A DNA stretch of 64,000 nt from Amycolatopsis circi. GTDB taxonomy: Bacteria; Actinomycetota; Actinomycetes; Mycobacteriales; Pseudonocardiaceae. The stretch covers positions 39,914 through 103,913 of the forward strand of contig NZ_PQIA01000005.1 in the NCBI RefSeq assembly GCF_003385235.1, written 5' to 3'. The number at the start of each line of letters is the position of its first letter. Positions within the stretch are counted from its first letter, which is position 1. Positions 11,887 through 21,449 of the stretch are shown here, one piece after another. The notes under the pieces are model-generated. The model ran no database searches. It was given only the letters and a program-made list of their open reading frames with translations, and had not been told where the DNA came from. The position numbers were made by a program, and so were the translations under genes.

Positions 11887-13083
11887 TTACACCTCTTGCT
11901 TCTGCGTCTGCTTGCGCATGCCGGCGAGACCGGCCTGTCGGGCGCGGGTGACGACGCCACCGATCTCACGGGCCAGGGTATGCACGTCGTCCAGCGTCGA
12001 CGTGTGGCCAAGCGAGAATCGGAGCGAACCGCGGGCTGCGGCGGCGTCGGCCCCCATTGCCAGGAGAACGTGACTTGGCTGTGCGACACCCGCGGTACAC
12101 GCTGAACCGGTGGAGCACTCGATGCCCTTGGCGTCCAAGAGCATCAGCAGGCTGTCGCCCGCGCAGCCTGGGAAAGTGAAGTGAGCATGGCTCGGCAAGC
12201 GGTCACCGTCGCGGCCGTTAAGAATCGCGTCCGGGACCTCGCGCAGGACCGCGGCGACGAGTTCGTCGCGCAGCTTCTCGACCCGAGCCTCGTACTCCGC
12301 ACGACCGCCGATCGCCGCTTGCACCGCAGCGGCGAAGCCCGCAATCGCCGGGACGTCGAGAGTGCCCGAGCGAACACTGCGTTCCTGGCCACCGCCGTGG
12401 AGCACAGGGACGCACGAAGTGTCGCGGTCCAGGAGAAGCGCGCCGACACCGTACGGGCCGCCGAGCTTGTGTCCGGTCAGCGTGAGTGCGGCTGCGCCGG
12501 ATGCGGTGAAGTCGACCGGAACCGCACCGACCGCCTGGACGGCATCGGTGTGCAGGGGGATCGAGTATTCGTTGCAGACCTCGGCGAGAGCGGCGACTGG
12601 ATTGACCGTGCCGACCTCGTTGTTCGCCCACATCACCGTTGCCAGGGCGACGGTCTCCGGTGCCGAATCGATCGCGGCGCGGAGCGTTTCCGGCGACACC
12701 CGGCCCTGGTCGTCTACTTCGAGCCAGGTGATCTCGGCGCCGGAGTGCTGCTCCAGCCACTCGACCGTGTCGAGGACCGCGTGATGCTCGACCGTGCTGC
12801 AAAGAATGCGATGCCGAGCCGAGTCCTCGCCGTTTCGAGCCCAGAAGATGCCCTTGACCGCGAGGTTGTCACTCTCCGTGCCGCCGCCGGTGAAGATGAC
12901 TTCCGACGGTCGCGCGCCCAAAGCTGCGGCGATGACTTCCCGTGCTTCCTCAACAGCCCGCCGAGCTCGCCGTCCCGAAGAATGCAGCGCGGAGGCGTTG
13001 CCCACGGTGGACAAAGCCTCAGTCATCGCCGCAATGGCTTCGGGCAGCATCGGAGTGGTTGCCGCGTGGTCGAGATAGGTCAT
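11887..13083 (-). CDS. iscS: Cysteine desulfurase (IscS/NifS class)
   Basis: PLP enzyme that releases sulfur from cysteine as a protein persulfide and hands it to MnmA and probably Fe-S assembly. In its 398 residues one sees the start [12 protein letters not shown], the histidine-rich VEHHAV, PLP-binding Lys206 in GHKLGGP and the persulfide cysteine Cys329 in SACTAG. Start ATG 13083 is chosen by homology; the frame runs on upstream to 13470. It is directly upstream of mnmA with a four-base gap, a sulfur donor-acceptor operon (Rv3025c-Rv3024c order). Confidence 0.95.
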   Translation of the reverse strand: MTYLDHAATTPMLPEAIAAMTEALSTVGNASALHSSGRRARRAVEEAREVIAAALGARPSEVIFTGGGTESDNLAVKGIFWARNGEDSARHRILCSTVEHHAVLDTVEWLEQHSGAEITWLEVDDQGRVSPETLRAAIDSAPETVALATVMWANNEVGTVNPVAALAEVCNEYSIPLHTDAVQAVGAVPVDFTASGAAALTLTGHKLGGPYGVGALLLDRDTSCVPVLHGGGQERSVRSGTLDVPAIAGFAAAVQAAIGGRAEYEARVEKLRDELVAAVLREVPDAILNGRDGDRLPSHAHFTFPGCAGDSLLMLLDAKGIECSTGSACTAGVAQPSHVLLAMGADAAAARGSLRFSLGHTSTLDDVHTLAREIGGVVTRARQAGLAGMRKQTQKQEV

Positions 13084-13147
13084 CGCTCTATCAGGGTAGA
13101 CCGATGCGGCCTGTGACGAAGCTCGCCCCAGGCCGCGGAGTGGCACG

Positions 13148-14512
13148 TCACACCTCTTTCGGCCACCTGCTCGTGAGCCGGACGCCGAGCAGCGCGAGCA
13201 GGACGAGGCCGACACTGAGCAGTCCCATCGCGGGAGAAGGCTGGGCGGCCGAGGCGACGACGGCCAGGAGCACCCCGCCGAGACCAATGAGCAGCGCTGA
13301 TCCGACCCAGTCGGCCAACTGCATCGCGGACGTGTTGAACCCGCGCTCCCCCTCCGGCGAGTAGCGCAGCAGGAGGACCGAGATGGCCGGCATCGCGATT
13401 CCCATCCCCGCACCGCCGACTGCGCAAACGGCGAAGGCCACCCATGCGGGGAACCACGGTTGGGCGACAAAACCGAAGCCGACTAGACCCACCGCGACGA
13501 GCGCGAAGCCGGTGCGCAGCGATGCCTCCCGCGACCAGTCGAGGAAGCGGCCTTGGAGACCCGACGCGGCGGACCAGCCAAGCGCGGTAATGGTGAGCGG
13601 CAGGCCAGCGAGAGCAGGGCTGTAGCCGTGGACGGCGGTCATGGTCAGGGGGAGATATGCCTCCATGCCTGCATATGCGCCGGCGATCAGAGCTCGAGAG
13701 GCGACCACCGTGGGCAATCCGGGGCGAGAGGTCATGGTTCCGCCAGGCAAGAGCTTGCGTAATGCGACGGCTAGTGCGACAAGACCCACCGCGCCGTACG
13801 CGAGTGCGGCGGGCGATGGGTGCTGTGCAGCCCAGCTCAGGGCGGCGATCCCGAGCGCAGCAACGACAGCGGTGATGACGCCTCCGCGACGTCCGGCTGG
13901 GAGCGGCACGTGGGCGGGCAATCGGCGAGTGATTTTCCAGAGAAGACCGATTCCGATCCCGACCAGAGGAAGCAGTCCGAGGAAGACCCATCGCCAGCCC
14001 ACGGTCACAGTCACCAAACCGGCGACGGACGGGCCGATTACCGCCGGGAGGACCCAAGCAGCAGCATTGGCCGCATAGATGACGGGTCGTTCGCGGTCGG
14101 TGAACGTCAGGGCGATCAGCAGCGAGACGGACACCAGCAGAAACCCGGAGCCGAAGCCCTGAAGCGCACGGCCGACTAGGAGCACTGGCATTGTCGTGGC
14201 GATGCCTGCGACGGCTAGTCCTGCGGCGAACAACACCGGTCCCACCAGGAGGGCTGGTGCTGGGCCGCGGCGGTCGCCTAGTCGTCCGGACAAGACAGTG
14301 GCGACGACACTGGCCACCAGGAACGTTGTGAACGGCCAGGAATAGAGCGCGAACCCGTGAAGCTCGGCGACGAGCGTCGGCATCGCGGTGGCGACGCCCA
14401 TGTTTTCAAAGGCCACCAGCGTGACCACAAGCAACAGGCCAACGGTGACAAGGCGGTGTTCGCGACTCCAGAGGACGCTTTTCCTAGGCTGCGCTTCGAC
14501 GGTCTGGCTCAT
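13148..14512 (-). CDS. MFS drug-efflux type transporter
   Basis: A 454-residue inner-membrane transporter of the major facilitator superfamily. It has many hydrophobic helices, beginning [14 protein letters not shown], the DHA-type motif A variant [11 protein letters not shown] in the loop after the second helix, and [20 protein letters not shown]. It probably exports a small hydrophobic compound by proton antiport. The start is ATG at 14512 ([12 protein letters not shown]). It lies 64 bases upstream of iscS on the same strand but is unlikely to share its function. The region upstream is divergent from the oxidoreductase at 14950. Confidence 0.86.
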   Translation of the reverse strand: MSQTVEAQPRKSVLWSREHRLVTVGLLLVVTLVAFENMGVATAMPTLVAELHGFALYSWPFTTFLVASVVATVLSGRLGDRRGPAPALLVGPVLFAAGLAVAGIATTMPVLLVGRALQGFGSGFLLVSVSLLIALTFTDRERPVIYAANAAAWVLPAVIGPSVAGLVTVTVGWRWVFLGLLPLVGIGIGLLWKITRRLPAHVPLPAGRRGGVITAVVAALGIAALSWAAQHPSPAALAYGAVGLVALAVALRKLLPGGTMTSRPGLPTVVASRALIAGAYAGMEAYLPLTMTAVHGYSPALAGLPLTITALGWSAASGLQGRFLDWSREASLRTGFALVAVGLVGFGFVAQPWFPAWVAFAVCAVGGAGMGIAMPAISVLLLRYSPEGERGFNTSAMQLADWVGSALLIGLGGVLLAVVASAAQPSPAMGLLSVGLVLLALLGVRLTSRWPKEV

Positions 14513-14949
14513 GATCGCGAGCTTGCAACCTCCAGCGCTCTGGAGGTCAAGCCGTCCATCGAGCTTTCGGGGTGGGCAGTGGGGCACCTCGCATCGGGCT
14601 GGTTTCCGATGCGCAGGATGACGTTCGCGACTCAATCCGGAGAAGCCGGATCTGCGGGATTCGGCGACTACGTGAACATCCAGGAAATCGAGGGCGCCCG
14701 GCGCAGGAAGTCGATGACGCCGGGTAGCTGCCGACGTCGTTGTGGACGCCTAGACCGATGAATCGGAGTCCTTGCGGGTAGCCGTCAGCACTGTCTGTGT
14801 CACGACGCCGGGTCGGGTCGGGTGATTGAGCGAGACAGGAGCGCGGGTGTTGCCGTTGACTGGCGAATCGAGCGTGCGGTTCGGAATGCGCCGGATGCTG
14901 GTTGGCTTTAAGTAGGACGTACGGCGACCGAAGGAGAGTGCGAACCGAG
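14513..14949. other. Divergent intergenic region with one repeat copy
   Basis: A 437-base gap between the divergent MFS and oxidoreductase genes. It must hold both promoters. It contains one dispersed repeat at 14850-14869 and a probable ribosome site AAGGAGAG at about 14931-14938 for the oxidoreductase. No gene is supported. Confidence 0.65.
14850..14869 (+). repeat. Dispersed palindromic repeat copy
   Basis: Reads TTGCCGTTGACTGGCGAATC, three differences from the consensus, 80 bases upstream of the oxidoreductase start codon. Confidence 0.8.
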
Positions 14950-15855
14950 ATGCGAGCTATCACTTTCGCCGAGTACGGCGGGCCCGAAGTGCTGCAGCTG
15001 AAGGATGTTCCGGTGCCGGAGCCCGGCCCGGGGCAGGTGCGGGTCGCGGTCCGGCGCGCGGGGATCAACCCGATCGACTGGAAGATTCGTTCAGGGGCGA
15101 TGGCGGGTGGCGCGGCGCTCGAAGGTCCGCAGATTCCGGGGCTGGAGATCGCGGGAGTGGTCGACGCGGCGGGCGTCGGCGCTGAATTCGGCGTCGGAGA
15201 CGAGGTGTTCGGCTGGTCTGCGACCGGCGGGTACGCGGAGTTCGCGCTCGGCGGAGCGATCGTGCGCAAGCCGGCCGACCTCTCCTGGGATGACGCGGCG
15301 GCGTTGCCGGTTGCTGGCGAAACCGCACTGCGCGTGTTGCGTCTGCTCGACGTCAAAGCTGGTGAGCTGTTGGTTGTCCACGGAGCGAGTGGCGCCGTCG
15401 GCCGTTTCGCTACACAGATCGCGGTCGCGTTGGGCGCGACGGTGATCGGAACGGCTGGACAGCACAATCTCGATGAGGTGAAAGCGCTGGGCGCGATTCC
15501 GGTGCGCTACGGCGACGGGTGGCTCGAGCGGGTCCGTGAGGTGGCCGATCGGCCGGTCGACGCGGTGTTCGACGCGTCTGGCCATGGCGTTTTGCCGGAA
15601 TCGGTCGAGCTGCGCGGGTCGAAGGACCGCATCGTGACCATTGCCGACGGCGCGGCATTCCAGCTCGGGTTGCCTTTCTCGTCGGGAGGCAAGGACGGGC
15701 AGACGCAGCAGGTGCTGAACGAGATCCTCGGGTATGTACACAATGGACTGCGGATTGCGCAGGGGAAGACCTTTCCGTTAGAGGAAGCGGCAGCTGCGCA
15801 GGAGGAGAGCCGCAACGGGCACCCTGGTGGGAAGCTGACTATTGCCGTTTCCTGA
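14950..15855 (+). CDS. Quinone-type NADP-dependent oxidoreductase (MDR family)
   Basis: A 301-residue medium-chain dehydrogenase/reductase without the zinc ligands, of the quinone or enone reductase type. The protein starts MRAITFAEYGGPEVLQL, has the catalytic-domain motif RAGINPIDWKIRSG, and the NADP-binding segment VHGASGAVGRFATQIA. It would reduce quinones or enones with NADPH in the cytoplasm. The ATG at 14950 is chosen over one at 14902 because of homology and the AAGGAGAG ribosome site ahead of it. The 3' end is followed by a dense repeat cluster. Confidence 0.88.
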   Translation: MRAITFAEYGGPEVLQLKDVPVPEPGPGQVRVAVRRAGINPIDWKIRSGAMAGGAALEGPQIPGLEIAGVVDAAGVGAEFGVGDEVFGWSATGGYAEFALGGAIVRKPADLSWDDAAALPVAGETALRVLRLLDVKAGELLVVHGASGAVGRFATQIAVALGATVIGTAGQHNLDEVKALGAIPVRYGDGWLERVREVADRPVDAVFDASGHGVLPESVELRGSKDRIVTIADGAAFQLGLPFSSGGKDGQTQQVLNEILGYVHNGLRIAQGKTFPLEEAAAAQEESRNGHPGGKLTIAVS

Positions 15856-16289
15856 CCACGATCAGCGGCTAAGCACGACGGCAGGGTCGCTCGGTGACCA
15901 TGCAGATCGGGTGTCGCCGGTTTGCGGCGGCCGTGGCGAGCGGGCCGTTGCCGCTCAGTGGCGAAAGCCTGGGCACTGCGGGCAGGCGCGCCGAGGCAAG
16001 CGGGTGTTGCCGCTGTGTGGCGACACCCGAGGGGCAGCGACCCGGTGCGCCGAAGCAAACGATTCGTCGCCATTCGGCGGCGACTGATGGCGGAGCGGCG
16101 GTTACCGGCAACGGGCCGGGTAGCCGTAGCCATCCGGTGGCGAGGCGAGCCGGGTTGCTGTTGCCGTTGAGTGGCGAATGGGCTGGCTACGGTCAGTCGA
16201 AGGCCAACCCGGCGGGGATCGGAAAGCGGTGGAGAGGTGTCGCCAAAAAATGGCAACACCTCTCCGCGAACCTGTGACCAGGGTATTCG
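15856..16289. repeat. Intergenic cluster of about seven dispersed palindromic repeats
   Basis: This 434-base gap between convergent genes holds little but repeat copies: 15914-15932 (TCGCCGGTTTGCGGCGG core), 15948-15967 (TTGCCGCTCAGTGGCGAAAG), 16007-16026, 16067-16083, about 16127-16144, 16161-16180 (TTGCCGTTGAGTGGCGAATG) and 16240-16256 (inverse, TCGCCAAAAAATGGCAA). Spacing is about 32-79 bases. Linker sequence between copies is not conserved, so this is not a simple tandem array or CRISPR. Confidence 0.8.
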
Positions 16290-17174
16290 TCAGTGCGCGA
16301 CCGGCTGGGAGGGCGCGCGACGGCCGGCCAGCACCCGGCGGCGTTGCGGCGGGATGCGGACTGTCCCGAGGGCTGAGTGGACAGCCGCCTCGGCAAGAGC
16401 CGCCAGCGAACGACGGTCTTCCGCGCGGCCCGGGGCGATCTCCGGGCACACGTGCACTTCCAGGACCAGACCGCGCAGCGCGGCAACCCGGCGCAACGAC
16501 GCGATGAGCGACTCCGGCCCGATGAACGCCGGCTGGCTGGTTTCGCGGCCGTCGGCGAGGCGGTAGCGAAGGGCGATCGGTCGGACCGGGACGCCGCCGT
16601 CGATCGCCGCTTGGAAGGTGGCCGTTGTGAAGCGGCCGGAGGCCAGGCCGCACCAGGTGGTGCCCTCGGGGGTGACGTTGACGAGCGCGCCGGCGCGGAG
16701 GCTGTCGGCCAGTTCGGACATTGTGCCTGGCAAGGTGCGCAAGCGGTTGCGGTCCAGGAAAATACTGCCGCCGCGACGCACGAGCGTGCCCAGGATCGGC
16801 CAGGAGCCGATCTCGATCTTCGCGAGCGCGCGCATCGGACGCAGGGCGTTGATGGCGATGATGTCCAGCCACGAGATGTGGTTGTTCACCACGAGCGCAC
16901 CGCGACCGGCCGGAGCGGCGAGGAAGTCCGCACCGCCCACGACAGACATCCGCACGCCGAACGCCCTCAGCACCGCCCGGAAAATCCGGCGCATCATGCG
17001 TTCCCGGCTCCGGCCGCGAATCGCCAGCAACGCCGGCACGACCAGCAGCGCCGCCAAGACCACGGAAATCGCTGCGGTGAAACGCAAGACTCGCCGCGAC
17101 AAGCCAACCGTCGGTGCGCCTTCGGTCAGACAACCGTCACCGCAGGGCGAAGTCGGCATCCAAGCGTGACTCAT
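16290..17174 (-). CDS. PlsC-type 1-acyl-glycerol-phosphate or lyso-ornithine-lipid acyltransferase
   Basis: A 294-residue membrane-associated acyltransferase. It has a hydrophobic anchor at about residues 33-52, the catalytic HX4D motif NNHISWLD at His99-Asp104, the acceptor-site block FLDRNRLRTLPG, and PEGTTW. The ATGA overlap with the upstream GNAT gene ties the two together. Next to an OlsB-like enzyme, a PlsC-like protein is most simply read as the O-acyltransferase (OlsA) of ornithine-lipid synthesis. Ordinary phosphatidic-acid synthesis cannot be excluded. Rv3026c occupies the same position in M. tuberculosis. Confidence 0.85.
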   Translation of the reverse strand: MSHAWMPTSPCGDGCLTEGAPTVGLSRRVLRFTAAISVVLAALLVVPALLAIRGRSRERMMRRIFRAVLRAFGVRMSVVGGADFLAAPAGRGALVVNNHISWLDIIAINALRPMRALAKIEIGSWPILGTLVRRGGSIFLDRNRLRTLPGTMSELADSLRAGALVNVTPEGTTWCGLASGRFTTATFQAAIDGGVPVRPIALRYRLADGRETSQPAFIGPESLIASLRRVAALRGLVLEVHVCPEIAPGRAEDRRSLAALAEAAVHSALGTVRIPPQRRRVLAGRRAPSQPVAH

Positions 17175-17953
17175 CCTTGCGCTCCGAGGAAGAACTTCAA
17201 GTACCGCTCGTCGACCTGCTGCAGATCAAGAAGAACAAAGAAGTCCGCGACACCGAAGTCGGCATCGAGGGCCGGCGGGCCGCACACTTTGGCGCCGAGC
17301 CGCACGTAACCCTTGATCAGCGGCGGAAGCATGGCCCGGTCGGGACGCGCGATCGTGCCCGGCTCCCACGGGTTCAACGGCGCGACGCGCAACGACTCGT
17401 CGGCATGATGCTTGGTGCGCAAGACATCCCAGACACCCGCGGCGTAGCTGCCGCCATCGTTCAGCTGGACCGAGGCGCAGCCGGCGAGATAACGGTGTCC
17501 GGAAAGGAGCATGTAGCGCGCGATCCCGGCCCACACCAGGCTCACGACGGCGCCGCTGCGATGGTCGGGGTGGACGCAGGACCGTCCGGTCTCGACCAAG
17601 GACGGCCGCAACGCGGCGAGGGTCGTCAGGTCGAATTCGCTGTCGGAGTAGAGCTTTCCGGCCTGCGCGGCGCGGTCCGGCGGGAGCATGCGATAGCAGC
17701 CGACGATGTCGCCGGTGTTGTCGTCGCGGACCACGAGGTGGTCGCAGAATTCGTCGAAGTAGTCGACATCCCGGCCGGGCTCCGGGGAATGCAGTTCCGC
17801 CCCCATCTCCTCGGCGAAAACCCGGTATCGCAGTTTCTGTGCGGCGAGCACTTCATCGTTCCCGTTGGCGACCAGAAGCGAATACCGCGGAGCGCCTGCG
17901 GGAAGGTCGGCACCCGCCTGATCAGTACTGACGAGGAGCTGTGACGACGTCAT
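17171..17953 (-). CDS. OlsB-like GNAT acyltransferase (Rv3027c-like)
   Basis: A 260-residue protein of the hemolysin/OlsB GNAT class, which transfers a 3-hydroxyacyl chain from acyl carrier protein to ornithine. Family features are LRYRVFAEEMGAEL near residue 45, the DYFDEFCDHLVV motif, GCYRMLPPDRA, and RSCVHPDHRSGAVVSLLWAG-like substrate segments. The ATG at 17953 is used; a TTG lies two codons upstream. The stop overlaps the start of the PlsC-type gene (ATGA). Together they form a two-step lyso-lipid then lipid pathway if the assignment is right; no lipid data are implied by sequence alone. Confidence 0.78.
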   Translation of the reverse strand: MTSSQLLVSTDQAGADLPAGAPRYSLLVANGNDEVLAAQKLRYRVFAEEMGAELHSPEPGRDVDYFDEFCDHLVVRDDNTGDIVGCYRMLPPDRAAQAGKLYSDSEFDLTTLAALRPSLVETGRSCVHPDHRSGAVVSLVWAGIARYMLLSGHRYLAGCASVQLNDGGSYAAGVWDVLRTKHHADESLRVAPLNPWEPGTIARPDRAMLPPLIKGYVRLGAKVCGPPALDADFGVADFFVLLDLQQVDERYLKFFLGAQG

Positions 17954-18077
17954 GGTCAAGGTGTACCTGCCGGTAAGCGGCCTCGGAGAGTGCCAATCGA
18001 TGACCGGTCAGTGCACGTTGAGTTAATTGCGGGTTCTCAGGTTCCTCTCAGGCAGACGGGAGGCTTCCGGAGAACGC

Positions 18078-18114
18078 GGAAGGCCGCCGCGTGGCGAGCA
18101 CGCGACGGCCTTCC
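18078..18114 (-). terminator. Hairpin terminator after etfA
   Basis: A 16-base stem with one mismatch (18078-18093 paired with 18099-18114, loop GCGAG) begins 17 bases beyond the etfA stop codon. No U-tract is evident, as is usual in actinobacterial stem-loops. Confidence 0.75.
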
Positions 18115-18130
18115 GGGCGAAAGAAAAACG

Positions 18131-19090
18131 TCAGCCCTTGCGCTTGTCGACAGCCTCGGTCAGCTGCGGTGCGACGTTGAACAGGTCGCCCACCACACCG
18201 AAGTCGGCGATCTCGAAGATCGGAGCCTCGGCGTCCTTGTTGACCGCGATGATCGTCTTCGACGTCTGCATGCCGGCGCGGTGCTGGATCGCGCCGGAAA
18301 TGCCGAGCGCGATGTACAGCTGCGGCGACACCGTCTTGCCGGTCTGGCCGACCTGGAACTGCGCCGGGTAGTAGCCGGAGTCGACAGCGGCACGGGACGC
18401 ACCGACAGCCGCGCCGAGCGAGTCGGCCAGCTTCTCGACGACGTCGAACTTCTCCGCCGAGCCGACGCCGCGGCCGCCGGACACGACGATCGACGCCTCG
18501 GTCAGCTCCGGACGGTCGCCGCCGACGACCGGCTCGATGCCGGTGATCTTGGCGGCCTTCGCCGGGTCCTGTGCCGGAATCTCGACGGTCTCCTCGGCAG
18601 CCGCGCCATCGGCGGCCTCCGCCTCGACCGCACCCGGACGCACCGACACGACCGGCGCACCCTTGGCGGCCTTGGCCTTCACGGAGAACGCGCCACCGAA
18701 GATGGACTGGTCCACGGTGCCGTCAGCGTTCACGCCGACCGCGTCGTAGAGCAGACCGGAGCCGAGCCGCAGCGCGACCCGCGCGGCCACCTCCTTGCCC
18801 TCGGCGCTGGCGGCGACGAGCACCGCGGCCGGGGAGACCTGCTCGGCGAGCTTCGCGAGCACGTCGACCTTCGGGGTCACCAGGTAACCGGCAGCGTCGT
18901 CGCCCTCGGCGACGTACACCTTTGCCGCGCCGTGGCCGGCGAGCGCTTCCTTGGCCTTCGCCGCGGTGCCGGTCGGGCCCACCACGACGGCGGAGGGCTC
19001 GCCGAGGGCGCGCGCGGCGGTCAGCAGCTCGAGCGTGACCTTCTTGACATCACCGTCGACGTGGTCGACGAGGACGAGTACTTCAGCCAT
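18131..19090 (-). CDS. etfA: Electron transfer flavoprotein alpha subunit
   Basis: FAD-carrying subunit of the ETF heterodimer that takes electrons from acyl-CoA dehydrogenases and passes them towards the quinone pool. The 319 residues include the amino-terminal alpha/beta domain and the FAD domain with [18 protein letters not shown], the arginine-containing [20 protein letters not shown], and [10 protein letters not shown]. It follows etfB by 28 bases on the same strand. The operon ends with the hairpin at 18078-18114. Same order as fixA-fixB (Rv3029c-Rv3028c). Confidence 0.96.
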   Translation of the reverse strand: MAEVLVLVDHVDGDVKKVTLELLTAARALGEPSAVVVGPTGTAAKAKEALAGHGAAKVYVAEGDDAAGYLVTPKVDVLAKLAEQVSPAAVLVAASAEGKEVAARVALRLGSGLLYDAVGVNADGTVDQSIFGGAFSVKAKAAKGAPVVSVRPGAVEAEAADGAAAEETVEIPAQDPAKAAKITGIEPVVGGDRPELTEASIVVSGGRGVGSAEKFDVVEKLADSLGAAVGASRAAVDSGYYPAQFQVGQTGKTVSPQLYIALGISGAIQHRAGMQTSKTIIAVNKDAEAPIFEIADFGVVGDLFNVAPQLTEAVDKRKG

Positions 19091-19118
19091 TTTCTGGAAT
19101 CCTCCTCGAAACCGTGTC

Positions 19119-19904
19119 TCAGATGAGCTTCTGCGCGACCAGGTACTCAGCGACCTTCGAGCCGCCGTCGCCCTCGTCCTCGACCTTCTCGCCCGCGGTG
19201 CGCGGCGGCTTCGGCGAGGCCTCGACGACCGTCGACCACGCGTTGCCGAGACCGACCTCGCCCGCGTCGATGCCCAGGTCGGCGATGGTCAGCGTCTCGA
19301 CCGGCTTCTTCTTCGCGGCCATGATGCCCTTGAACGACGGGTAGCGCGGCTCGTTGATCTTCTCGCTCACGCTCACCAGCGCCGGCAGATTCGCCTCGAG
19401 GTGGGTGATGCCGTCTTCCGTCTCGCGGTCGGCCTTCACGGCGGAGCCCTCGACGGTCAGCTGCCGCACGTAGGTCAGCTGCGGCACGCCGAGCAGTTCG
19501 GCGAGGATCGCGGGCACGGCGGCGCCGCGGCCGTCGGACGCCTCGTTGCCGGCCAGGATCAGGTCGTAACCTTCGACCTTGCCGACGGCGGCGGCGATGA
19601 CCTTCGCGGTGGCGATCGCGTCGGAGCCGTGCAGCGCCTCGTCGGACACGTGGATGGCCTTGTCGGCGCCCATGGAGAGCGCCTTGCGGATCGCGTCGGT
19701 GGCGCGGTCCGGGCCGACCGAGATCACGGTGACTTCGCCTTCTCCGGCTTCCTTGATCTTGAGGGCCTCTTCAACGGCCTTCTCGTTGATCTCGTCGAGC
19801 ACGGCGTCGGCGGATTCGCGGTCAAGGGTGTTGTCGGAACCGGAGAGCTTCCGCTCCGAGTAGGTGTCCGGTACCTGCTTGACCAGGACAACGATGTTCG
19901 TCAT
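19119..19904 (-). CDS. etfB: Electron transfer flavoprotein beta subunit
   Basis: The AMP-binding partner of EtfA, 261 residues, the normal length. It begins MTNIVVLVKQVPDTYSERKL and contains the ETF-beta signature around VKADRETEDGITHLEANLPA, with the acyl-CoA dehydrogenase recognition loop region near VSVSEKINEPRYPSFKGIM. The ATG at 19904 is chosen by homology; the frame is open to 20030. It is first in the etfBA operon and its promoter faces away from degV. Confidence 0.96.
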   Translation of the reverse strand: MTNIVVLVKQVPDTYSERKLSGSDNTLDRESADAVLDEINEKAVEEALKIKEAGEGEVTVISVGPDRATDAIRKALSMGADKAIHVSDEALHGSDAIATAKVIAAAVGKVEGYDLILAGNEASDGRGAAVPAILAELLGVPQLTYVRQLTVEGSAVKADRETEDGITHLEANLPALVSVSEKINEPRYPSFKGIMAAKKKPVETLTIADLGIDAGEVGLGNAWSTVVEASPKPPRTAGEKVEDEGDGGSKVAEYLVAQKLI

Positions 19905-20147
19905 GGGTCTTCTTCGACCTCCCGGTTGGGGCCGGCTCTCGGCCGCGGGACAGTGCTCTACTGAGCGGTAGATTAGGGCCAATTCCGCGGCCGGACCCCT
20001 CGAGGTGACGGCATTCACCTGGATGAGCAATCTATTGGGACCATCGTCCTAGTAGTTGCCCGGTTAGCCCGTCCAGCGCGCCGCTCGCCCGATCGGAGCA
20101 ACGGTCACTTACTCGCAGTAGGCCGTGAGGGGTTACGCTCCGGCACC

Positions 20148-20987
20148 ATGTCCGCGCACATCGCCGTAGTCACCGACTCGACCTCGTGCCTGCCCGAGCA
20201 ACTCGCCGCTCAGTGGCGAATCAGTGTCGTCCAGGTCCAGCTGCACGTCGGCGACCAGACAGATGACGAGCACCGTTTCGACCGGGGCGAGCTGATCCAG
20301 ACGATGAAATCCGGCGCGGCCGTCACGACTTCGCCGCCCGATCCGGGCGCGTTTTTCTGGAGCTACCAGGACGCGGCCTCCGCGGGTGCGTCCGCGATCG
20401 TGAGCCTGCACATCTCCGGACGGCTTTCGCAGACCGTCGAAGCCGCCCGCGAGGCCGCCCAGCAGGTCCGGATTCCCGTGCACATCCTCGACAGCGGGAC
20501 GGCCAGCATGAGTCTCGGCTACGCAGCGGTGTCCGCCGCCCGCGTCGCCGGGGCCGGCGGACAGCTCGAGCGGGTCCTGGACGCCGCGGAACGGCGAGTG
20601 CGCAACTCGACCGAACTGATCTACGTCGACACTCTCGAGTACTTACGGCGATCAGGACGGATCGGGGTTGCCCAGTCGATGCTCGGAAGTGCGTTCGCGA
20701 TCAAGCCGCTGCTCACCGTCCGCAATGGGGAAGTGAGCCCGCTTGCCCGAGTTCCCGGCACTAAACGAGCGATGAACCGGCTCGTCGACCTGGCCGCGAA
20801 GGCCGCCGGCGACCAGCCGGTGGACCTCGCGGTGACCCGATTCGGCTCCGACGAGAGCGAGGTCGTCCGGAAATTGCGGGAGCGCGTGCCCGGCGCGGGC
20901 GAGATCGTGGTGGGCGACGCGAGCACCGTGATAGGCGCTCACGTCGGTCCGGGTGCGCTCAGCATCACGGTGTCGCCATCGAACTGA
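20148..20987 (+). CDS. DegV family fatty-acid-binding protein
   Basis: A 279-residue fatty-acid-binding protein of the DegV/FakB fold. It begins MSAHIAVVTDSTSCLPEQL, the family's DSTS ligand loop, and continues with VTTSPPDPGAFFW, SLHISGRLSQT, DSGTASMSLGY and IKPLLTVRNGEVSPLARV. In other bacteria FakB proteins present fatty acids to the FakA kinase; no FakA is seen here. An almost exact copy of the dispersed repeat lies in frame at 20202-20223, encoding LAAQWRI. The final 23 bases overlap the opposing membrane-protein gene. Confidence 0.9.
   Translation: MSAHIAVVTDSTSCLPEQLAAQWRISVVQVQLHVGDQTDDEHRFDRGELIQTMKSGAAVTTSPPDPGAFFWSYQDAASAGASAIVSLHISGRLSQTVEAAREAAQQVRIPVHILDSGTASMSLGYAAVSAARVAGAGGQLERVLDAAERRVRNSTELIYVDTLEYLRRSGRIGVAQSMLGSAFAIKPLLTVRNGEVSPLARVPGTKRAMNRLVDLAAKAAGDQPVDLAVTRFGSDESEVVRKLRERVPGAGEIVVGDASTVIGAHVGPGALSITVSPSN
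20202..20223 (+). repeat. Dispersed repeat copy inside degV
   Basis: CTCGCCGCTCAGTGGCGAAT and the following CA match the repeat consensus at nearly every position. It is read in the degV frame as LAAQWRI, a different frame from the SPLSGES reading in the NlpC/P60 gene. Confidence 0.75.
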
Positions 20988-21396
20988 CCTCGATTCGCCG
21001 CCCCGGGACCAAAAGCACCACAAGCGGCAGCAAGACCGTCACCGCGAGGCCGCCGAGAATGAGCACCTGGTCGAGCTGCGGAAAGTGCCCAACGTGGCCC
21101 GCGTGGTAGACGAGGTGCGGCACGGCGAACAGCAGCGCCGCGACCGCCACCAACCGCGCGACAGTTGTGGTGCCCATCACGGCAGCGCCGACCAGCATCG
21201 CGCCGAGCGCCAGGCTGAGGCCGCCGAAATCGATGATGAAGTGCTCGTTGTAGGGCCCGTCCATGGAGACCCAGCCGTGCCGGAAACCGGGAAAGTCCTG
21301 GTAGAACCCCATCGGGTCGAGCAGTGGCCACAGCCCCTGCACGAGGGTGTAGAGACCGAGCAGGAGCAGGAGGATGCGCGTGATCGTCCGTTGCAT
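20965..21396 (-). CDS. Small four-helix membrane protein
   Basis: A 143-residue integral membrane protein with four predicted helices: residues about 7-24 (RILLLLLGLYTLVQGLW), 55-75 (IDFGGLSLALGAMLVGAA), 79-98 and 110-130 (LILGGLAVTVLLPLVVLL). A conserved-looking periplasmic-type loop contains FPGFRHGWVSMDGPYNEHF. I do not recognise the family and no function can be assigned. It converges on degV with a 23-base tail overlap. The ATG at 21396 is the only good start. Confidence 0.72.
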   Translation of the reverse strand: MQRTITRILLLLLGLYTLVQGLWPLLDPMGFYQDFPGFRHGWVSMDGPYNEHFIIDFGGLSLALGAMLVGAAVMGTTTVARLVAVAALLFAVPHLVYHAGHVGHFPQLDQVLILGGLAVTVLLPLVVLLVPGRRIEVSSMATP

Positions 21397-21449
21397 ACGG
21401 CTGGAACGAGACGGCTGCGCGAAACGTGACAGGCGCTAGGGTCGCGCAG

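Noticed and set aside
15304..15323. Repeat-like TTGCCGGTTGCTGGCGAAAC in the oxidoreductase gene
   Set aside because: It encodes LPVAGET within AAALPVAG, a conserved motif of the quinone reductase family.
15856..16289. CRISPR array
   Set aside because: Copies of the repeat vary in sequence, spacing is irregular (32-79 bases), units point both ways and no cas gene is present.
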